Assembly (NCBI GenBank): GCA_038503075.1
Contig: JBCAML010000005.1
Span: 1,798,001 to 1,862,000, forward strand
Direction of reading: 5' to 3'
DNA: 64,000 bases
From: Gyromitra esculenta
Lineage: Eukaryota; Ascomycota; Pezizomycetes; Pezizales; Discinaceae
Part shown: piece after piece, positions 57,412 to 64,000 of the stretch
Position numbering within the stretch: the first letter of the stretch is position 1
Layout of the letters: every line of letters begins with the position of its first letter
Program-made: the position numbers and the translations under genes
The notes under the pieces: model-generated
Databases searched by the model: none
The model's input: only the letters and a program-made list of their open reading frames with translations
Told to the model about the DNA's origin: nothing

Positions 57412-59176
57412 ATGAGGCTGAACTTGCTATGGAAGGCGCCGAGCATCAATCCATCAAATAATAAGGCCCGATCAATACCTATCCTCAATCCCTTTGATCC
57501 TTATGGTCGAACATTTTTCTTCTCAACCTTCGGGTTCATGATCGCGTTCCTTTCCTGGTACGCGTTTCCACCATTGGTAGGCAGATCCGATGTTCAAAGG
57601 CGATGAGTTGTGGTTCTTAACAGATATTTAATTTGCAGCTCACGAAAACCATCAAAAAAGACTTGCATCTTAGCCAAAACGAAGTCGCGAATTCCAACAT
57701 TCTTGCTCTTACTGCAACGTGAGTCTTTATCTAGCCTAGTGAATTCATCTACTACTTTTGTCAAATTCATGGATAATCGAGCTGAAAAATTGTCCAATAG
57801 TCTTGTGGTTCGTTTAATCATTGGCCCGCTCTGTGATCGCTTTGGCCCTCGACTCTGCTTTGCTGGAATCCTACTCGCCGGCGCCGTCCCAACGGCGATG
57901 GCTGGCCTCGTCACAAACGGGGCTGGCCTTCTGACACTCCGGTTCTTTATTGGTATACTCGGGGCGTCTTTTGTGCCTTGCCAGGTTTGGTCGACCGGAT
58001 TTTTTGACAAGAATGTTGTCGGCTCAGCAAACGCCTTGATGGCTGGCATTGGTAATGCTGGTGGTGGGATTACTTAGTAAGTTTAGCTGATACGCTATCA
58101 GGCATATTCTCCAGCTAAAAAATAGTCAGTTTCGTGATGCCTGCTATCTTCGACTCCCTTGTCCATGAACGTGCTCTCACTCCCCATAAAGCATGGAGAG
58201 TTGCTTTTATCGTCCCCTTCATCCTCATCGTGACTTTCGCCCTCGGGATGATATTCTTATGCGAAGACACTCCCACCGGATCATGGGCAGATCGCCATAA
58301 CATGGTTTTGACGACAAAGACCTCCATCCAGGGGAAGATCGTTGATGCCACTGGGAAACTGACTGATGTGCCGACCGAACCTGAATCTCTTCCCACTTCC
58401 GAAAAGCTCATGGACAAGAAAATTCAAGACCCTGAATATTCCAGCGCTGGTGATGACATTGATACTATTGTACAGAGCGAAGTCGTCCAGGCACCTACTC
58501 TGAAGGAAGCCATGCATGTCATTTTCAGCTGGCAGTGCCTCTTACTCGCAGCACCTTACGCCTGCTCTTTCGGTGGCGAACTCGCAATCAATTCTATTCT
58601 CGGTGCATACTACTTCAAAAATTTCCCATATCTCGGACAGACGAGCTCAGGAAGATGGGCGGCCATGTTTGGGCTCGTCAACTTATTATTCAGGCCAGCT
58701 GGTGGGTTCATCGCAGATATCCTCTACAAATATACCAAGAGCATTCAGGTCAAGAAGTTCTGGCTCCTGGTTTGTGGCTTCGCCATGGGCGCGATGTGTT
58801 TGGCAATTGGACTTGTGAATCCCCACAGTGAGAGCATGATGTTCGGACTTGTTGCAGGCCTCGCGTTCTTCGTGGATGCGGCCAACGGGGCAAACTTTGC
58901 TATCGTTCCTCACGTTCACCCATTCGCCAATGGTAAATTCTTCCCTTGCTGCTCGCATCTCTAAGCGTATTTATGTACTAACTATCAGTAGGTATCCTAT
59001 CAGGCGTAGTCGGTGCAGCTGGAAACTTCGGGGGCATCATCTTCGGTATCATCTTCCGCTATAACGGAACAAGATACGATAAAGTCATCGCAATTATCGG
59101 TGCGATTTGTATTGGCATCAATCTCGGCGTTTCTTGGATCAAACCTATCCCGAAAGGGCAGATTGGAGGGCGGTAG
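57412..59176 (+). CDS. nrtA: Nitrate transporter (NNP family, MFS), 5 exons, 502 aa
   Basis: High-affinity nitrate/H+ symporter of the plasma membrane. Exons: 57412-57576, 57639-57718, 57801-58076, 58130-58932 and 58992-59176; introns of 53-82 nt join in frame. The cytosolic head [20 protein letters not shown] precedes TM1 ([18 protein letters not shown]). The MFS loop is [10 protein letters not shown] after TM2/3. The NNP nitrate signatures AGIGNAGGG (TM5) and [12 protein letters not shown] (TM11) are both present. A long hydrophilic loop between TM6 and TM7 (about 200-290, [18 protein letters not shown]) is typical of fungal NrtA/CrnA. Length is in the family's 490-510 range. It is divergently transcribed from nitrate reductase. 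Confidence 0.95.
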
Positions 59177-59836
59177 ACAGCTTTTTGTGGCACGCTCCTT
59201 ATCTTTTCACGCTATTTGATTATAGGTCACGGGTTAAATTAGGCCCTTTTTTTTATCATTTTCGTTATAATTGGGTCATATAATTTTTGTTCGCATAAAA
59301 GTCGGATGGTTGTTTCTTTGAATCGCCCTCAATAGTACACGTGCATGTGCTTAGAGAGCCTTGGTGGGGGGAAAGTTGTTTCTCAAGTTTCTCTTCTCTT
59401 CAGCCTTTTTTTCTTCTTTTTTTCTCCACCCTCGTTTTCTTAAAGAGGACGGACCGCATACGTATGTTATATTTTTGAGCGTTTCGATGCCTAAAAATGC
59501 AGTTATATTTATCCAGACCTATGTCGTGAACCATCCGATTCCAATAGCATATGCTTGACACGAGATACTCATAATTACGTATAGGTTCTACTTATCGTCC
59601 AGACTTACAGTTAGCGATGAGTGACAGCCCACCATCCGGAAAACCATCATTTTATCACAACAGCGCGCGATTGGCTCCTTCGCAGCAGTTCTTCTTTGTC
59701 GCGCCATCACCGATAGTGTGGCACATATATTTAGGTAAGCTTGGCAGTTGAGCTGCCCGCCAGCAGAAAAACCCGGAGGCAGGGAAGTGTGGTAAGGTAG
59801 TCGATCAAGGATACATCTACCTTAGTATCCAATATA

Positions 59837-59988
59837 CTCGTTTCCGTGAATATGAACCGGAAAACAGGGGTGTGTGGCTTTGTATGCTATGGAAGTGGCT
59901 TTGTGTATATAACATGCAGCCTGAGAATGGTGTTGAACCATAAGGAGTCACATCCCCCTGTTTTCTGGTTCATATCCCCAGGAACGAG
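59837..59988. mobile_element. Foldback MITE, family M1, copy 2 (152 bp)
   Basis: Ends CTCGTTTCCGTGAATATGAACCGGAAAACAGGGG and inverted CCCCTGTTTTCTGGTTCATATCCCCAGGAACGAG. TA on the left and TG on the right. The interior (TATAACATGCAGCCTGAGAATGGTG) matches 44327-44451. Confidence 0.75.
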
Positions 59989-60133
59989 TGATTAGTTTAC
60001 TCTGGTACCACAGCAGCCTGCGAACTTTATATCATGGCTGTGTGCTCTAGGCCAATTATCAAAAGACAGAGTTAAATTCAAGTTGAAGGTGCACATACAG
60101 CCCAAGAAATAACAATAAAAAAGATAAGCCCTA

Positions 60134-60308
60134 CCGTAGTATTTGGTGAAATTCGTTCCGGCGCTAGTAGGTAAGATATGCATATAATCCGGCAATACTC
60201 TACGTCTATGATGTCGCCGGGGGGCTTTTAGCGGAAAACCATGGACAGTCAGCACGTTCTAGTATGTTTACCTACTAGCGCCAGAACGAATATCACCAAA
60301 TACTCCGG
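60134..60308. mobile_element. Foldback MITE, family M3 (175 bp, TA flanks)
   Basis: Terminal inverted repeats of about 41 bp (CCGTAGTATTTGGTGAAATT.. against the complement of ..TATCACCAAATACTCCGG, 60268-60308) with only three or four mismatches, flanked by TA on both sides (60132-60133, 60309-60310). Non-coding middle of about 90 bp. It fits a Tc1/mariner-type MITE. Confidence 0.8.
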
Positions 60309-61514
60309 TACCCTATTCCAAGCGATTGTCGATGTTGTGTTACGTGGAGAACGTCTTGGAAAGCTTAAGCTGAGAAGTTGAAATAAGCTTGGTGTGAAGG
60401 GTACGTAAGCTAGTCGTTTGTAGTTGGCCTTGGCCCAGGGTTTAGATAAGGCTTGTTGCCCAAGCCTAACCGAGGGCCGCCTGTAGTGTCGATTGAGCTC
60501 AAGCAAGAAGGGAAAGCCCCAGGACGAAGCGCTCGACTCCTAAGATTGTTAGGGATCCGGATTAGTCCCTGCTGCTGTAGAGTAGAGAACTCTACATGTA
60601 TCGTGTCCCTGTTTCTGTAACGTCTTGTATGTACTCCAAGTCTCTCCCCCTCTCTCGAGTTGGGTGGCTTTTTGCTAAGCGATACCCAGCCAATCGAGAG
60701 CCAACACTACCACGAGGCACAGGGATCCGCCTCAGCCCTGTATGAGTTGTTTTTCTGAGAGCGTTCGGAAGACAAGCAAGGAGGGCAGCATGTAAATGTA
60801 CTGCACAAATACTCCAGCATTCCATACAGCCATACTCGAGCGTGTGACTGACTACCTGCCTTGCCTCTTAGGTCCCTATCCTTATCCCTATGTACAGATC
60901 ACACAGGGTGTGAGCTCTAGAATCCTTGTGTACAGGAGTAGCTGTAGAAGGGGAATCACTTTGGATAAAGCGCAGGCCAATGTGGATGGCTTCTCAAGAA
61001 GACTGTCGAGATGACTTTCAGTGCCGAGAAAGGACCTTTTTTTGGCACTGCAAGCCACGTCGCTGCGTAACTTTGTACATTGGGTATAATCTATAGAGAA
61101 TATTTTGTTGGCCTGACCGCAGCCAGGCGAAATGCATTATCAGGAACCTGTTTTCCCGGGAATTACTCTTCATTCCCCATCCACCCGGATCCAAGCAACA
61201 AACCCCGAGAGGTTGCTCACTTCGGCGAGAGGTTCAGCACGTTCCACCTGCGGCTGAGCGAACTCCCCTCACTCCGGCGGTGCTTCTTGCACTACAGTAT
61301 CTTCACCAATACATCACAACTAACAGGGGAAGTCAGTCCCTCACAGTCGAAGCCTTCTAGTACTCAAAGCTATCTCAGGCAGCCGGTCCTCTATGTGTCT
61401 TTCTGGCTGCCAATAGCCACTGAACAACTCAAGCAGTAGCAGAAGCATCTAAATCCTCTAGCTCTACTGGTGCATCGCATCTCATCGCGTCGATCCTGAT
61501 CGCGGCTGGGCGAC

Positions 61515-63711
61515 ATGGCGCATCGACAGCAGGATTACGAACTATATGAAAGCGAAAATCTCTCTCCTCGTGAGCCCGAATCCTGCCCACCTAAATCTCC
61601 CAAAGCACCGATACTAAAGGGCGCATATATGTCAGTTCCAACACGGCACATCAGCAATCCTAGCACGATAAACTCCTCGAGGATGTCGGGCGACATCCTC
61701 ACTAGGATGAGGTCGCGGGAGCAACAAATGCTATGGGGTACAGAGATCCATTGGTTCCTACCTTCATCGATGTTTGTCTTGCTGCTGCTAGGATTCTTGG
61801 GCGCTGTTTCCCATCACCTATTTTATGACTCGTTGGACGGAAAGAAAGCAGAGAAACAGTTGACTATGGTTCGTATTGGGACTGCCTTGGCCTTTTTCAC
61901 GAAAGCTATGCTGGTGGGGTCTGTGGTAATCGCATACAGGTCAGTTTGGTCCTTCCATATGCAAAACCCCAATTGACCTTTGCAGGCAACGGGTATGGTA
62001 CACACTGCGAGAAAAGCATGTCTCGCTGAAGGGCATTGACGGCATGTTCGCGGTCGTCGAAGATCCAACCCATTTCGCCACAAAAGAAATATATCTGAAG
62101 GCCAAAATTGCTACCGCAATGGCGGTTGCCACTTGGTAAACCTCTTATGGTCACTTGCGCCATCTTTGGCTCGTTACACGTGGCTGACCTCTGGAAAGGA
62201 TCATTCCTCTCGCCTCGGTGCTGTCGCCTGCCGCGCTCACCACAGGGCTTACGAACTTTCAAGCCGGCAGCAGAAACTGCACCGTTCCCACCGTAAACTT
62301 TAATGCTGAGAATTTCGCCGACTGGCGAAAACCCAAGTTCCGACCCGGTGATTCGTTGGCGTTCTACAATATCACGCCGCCGTATGATTTGCCCGGGGGG
62401 AAAGCAATCGACTATTTCGATCAGCCCAGTCACAACGCGTACCGTTTAGTGACCCTGACCACACTCGGGCATACATTCATCCCAATGAAATCACCATGTG
62501 ATGGCTATAACTGCACGTGGACTATCAGTTTCCCTGGACCGTGGTACAACTGCTCTGACCTGACTGTTGAAGAATTCACCAAGGATAAACCAGCGCTGGT
62601 CAACCATACATACAACCAATTAGCCCCAGAGGGCGAGTTTATTTATTTTGGCGACAATGACTACCCGGAGTATGAGAAGCCTCAGCCAAACTATAACGAT
62701 TCAGTTTTAACCCTGCAGGGTATCTTTGCTCAAGAGCCCAGGCTTTGGTTCGGATACACCATCAACACCACTCATCCAGCGGTTGACGAATCAGTCAGAA
62801 ACAAATGGGGGTGCGACCTGCAGCGCAAATTGCTGCGATGTGAGCTTCAAAAAGCGAATTACACAGTTGATTTCAGCTATATCAACAACAGGCAAACCAA
62901 CAACGTCACGGTTAGTGCAGGACGCCCCATCAACCCGCACGATGGTCAGGGTATAACGCCCTTGGACGAGGGATATCGGGAATATTCTGTGTATCATGCT
63001 TTAGGTATGCTCGCTAGACAACAGGTTGTAGGCTGGATGACACAAAAGAACAAAACATCACCTGTCCTCACATTCTCAGATATTTCCCAGACCAAACTAG
63101 TTGACCCACTTACTGCTTACCCGCTTGTGGACTTGAAGCAACTGTTTCAAACCTTTTTCGAAGAAATTATTATTTCACTTCTCTCCGAAGATTACTTGGA
63201 AGTCAGTAAAAAGGTACCAACTGGGTGTAATATGACTAGGTACCAAAACAACTTCCACTACCAACGCACTAGTCTTTGGATCGGTTATGCCTTCTCCATC
63301 GCCATCGCCGCTGCCTCCATTATCGTTGGTGGTTTCTCGCTCATCGCAAATGGCATCACCTCGGATACAACGTTCTCTAAAATCTTAGTCACGACACGGA
63401 ACAGAACAATTGACAGATTAGTAGAAGAGTATGAGGGTGTCTGTCTAGGCGGCGACCCATTCCCGAAGGAGTTGGAAAATACGCAGCTCAGGTTTGGCGT
63501 CATCGACGAGAAGTCGACGCAAGAGAGCGGGAGGAGCCACAAACATGCGGCTTTCGGAACGGTGGACGAGGTTATCCCGATACAGAGGGGCGACTCATAT
63601 GCGAGACTTTCAGCAAGTGGGAGTCACTATCAGTCGAGCAATTCATGGGTATCAAGGTCGGGAGAAAATAGCTCGGAGACGTTGAACACTCGGTACTCGA
63701 GGCGGGTATGA
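61515..63711 (+). CDS. Fungal multi-pass membrane protein, 695 aa
   Basis: Function unknown. It belongs by pattern to a common Pezizomycotina family often labelled, without biochemical support, formylmethionine deformylase-like. Exons: 61515-61939, 61986-62135 and 62199-63711, all in frame. Layout: a cytosolic Ser/Pro-rich head (1-75); TM1 (FLPSSMFVLLLLGFLGAVSH); TM2 (IGTALAFFTKAMLVGSVVIAY) followed by RQRVWYTLREK; a helix and TM3 (AKIATAMAVATWIIPLASVL). Then a large, probably extracytoplasmic, region of about 370 residues holds many N-x-S/T sites (NCTVP, YNCTW, YNCSD, NHTYN, INTTH, NYTVD, NNVTV) and paired Cys. A last TM (WIGYAFSIAIAAASIIVGGFSL) and a Ser-rich cytosolic tail with STQESGRSHKHA complete it. 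It is not linked to nitrate use. Confidence 0.8.
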
Positions 63712-64000
63712 GTTCGTTTCTAGCAGTTACGAATGGGAGTGCACAGGCTTAGCTGATGCTTTGGTTCTCGGAGTTTGGCGTACTTATTGCTAGAGGCGCT
63801 AGTGTTGTTTTACTTTTGCAAATTGGCTGAGATGAATTGGGGGGGGGGGTTTTTTTTTTCATATACATCCTCAGCTGCCGGCGTTGGTACTCTTCCCACA
63901 ATTTACCAGCATTTCTTTTCTTCCCCTTATTATCCCTACTAAAATTTGTTTCTTTTTTCCTTTTGGATATATTGATCCAAGTACCTCCTTGAATTTAGAA
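63712..64000. other. 3' flank of the membrane protein gene
   Basis: No gene. A G(10)T(10) homopolymer junction at 63840-63860 could be a sequencing or assembly weak point. Confidence 0.5.

Larger units (their letters stand above)
59177..61514. other. Intergenic with two foldback elements
   Basis: No gene recognised. It contains foldback elements at 59837-59988 and 60134-60308. The last 300 bp serve as promoter side for the membrane protein gene. Confidence 0.5.

Noticed and set aside
1..64000. CRISPR arrays, bacterial-type operons or rRNA genes
   Set aside because: None present. The tandem arrays are minisatellites without unique spacers, and the genes have spliceosomal introns.

Overview
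The window is nuclear DNA of a filamentous ascomycete. The genes have short introns (about 50-150 nt, GT..AG). The nitrate genes are fungal-type and clustered. The repeats are typical of a transposon-swollen fungal genome: LINE ORF1s, LTR solos, a KDZ/Plavaka transposase and a Helitron. This mix, with a DUF6532-like relic, recalls truffle-type Pezizomycetes. That placement is inference; no marker gene settles it.

Region 1 (1-36 kb) is repeat-rich. It starts with a small DUF7726-like gene (562-1240). Then come a decayed LINE ORF1 (3895-5210) and three copies of a 2-kb non-LTR element (here NLR-A), which has a poly-A tail and a single CCHC-knuckle ORF but no reverse transcriptase (5225-7216; 20205-32668, split; 33671-36086, reverse). 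Six copies of a 0.41-0.42 kb solo-LTR-like repeat follow, five with perfect 5-bp target duplications. There is also a Plavaka transposase pseudogene (10974-14174) and a 736-bp solo LTR (15762-16497) that cuts an unknown gene. The NLR-A copy at 20205 is bounded by a 12-bp target-site duplication and was later hit by two LTRs and by one 9.6-kb insertion (23007-32623). That insertion is a Helitron. It carries a 1388-codon Rep-helicase, a multi-exon accessory protein and, facing them, a TET/JBP-type 2-oxoglutarate/Fe(II) dioxygenase gene (24013-25341). The dioxygenase as Helitron cargo is the most unusual feature of the window.

Region 2 (36-45 kb) is quieter. It has a coiled-coil repeat remnant, a 985-aa fungal protein with five Cys-rich repeats (38687-41725), and a LURP-one/Tubby-C-like protein (42922-43725).

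Region 3 (45-59.2 kb) is a complete nitrate assimilation cluster: nitrite reductase (11 exons, 1130 aa, minus), nitrate reductase (6 exons, 885 aa, minus) and, divergent from it, a nitrate transporter (5 exons, 502 aa, plus). Nitrate is imported, reduced to nitrite and then to ammonium. Three copies of CTCCGCGG, matching the NirA/NIT4 consensus CTCCGHGG, lie in the two control regions. The gap between the two reductases holds a pair of 133-bp foldback MITEs, and two more small foldback elements lie beyond the transporter.

Region 4 (59.2-64 kb) ends with a 695-aa multi-pass, N-glycosylation-rich membrane protein. Gene models were spliced by hand from visible GT..AG sites; those given with an exact residue count sum to a whole number of codons. 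No similarity search was possible.
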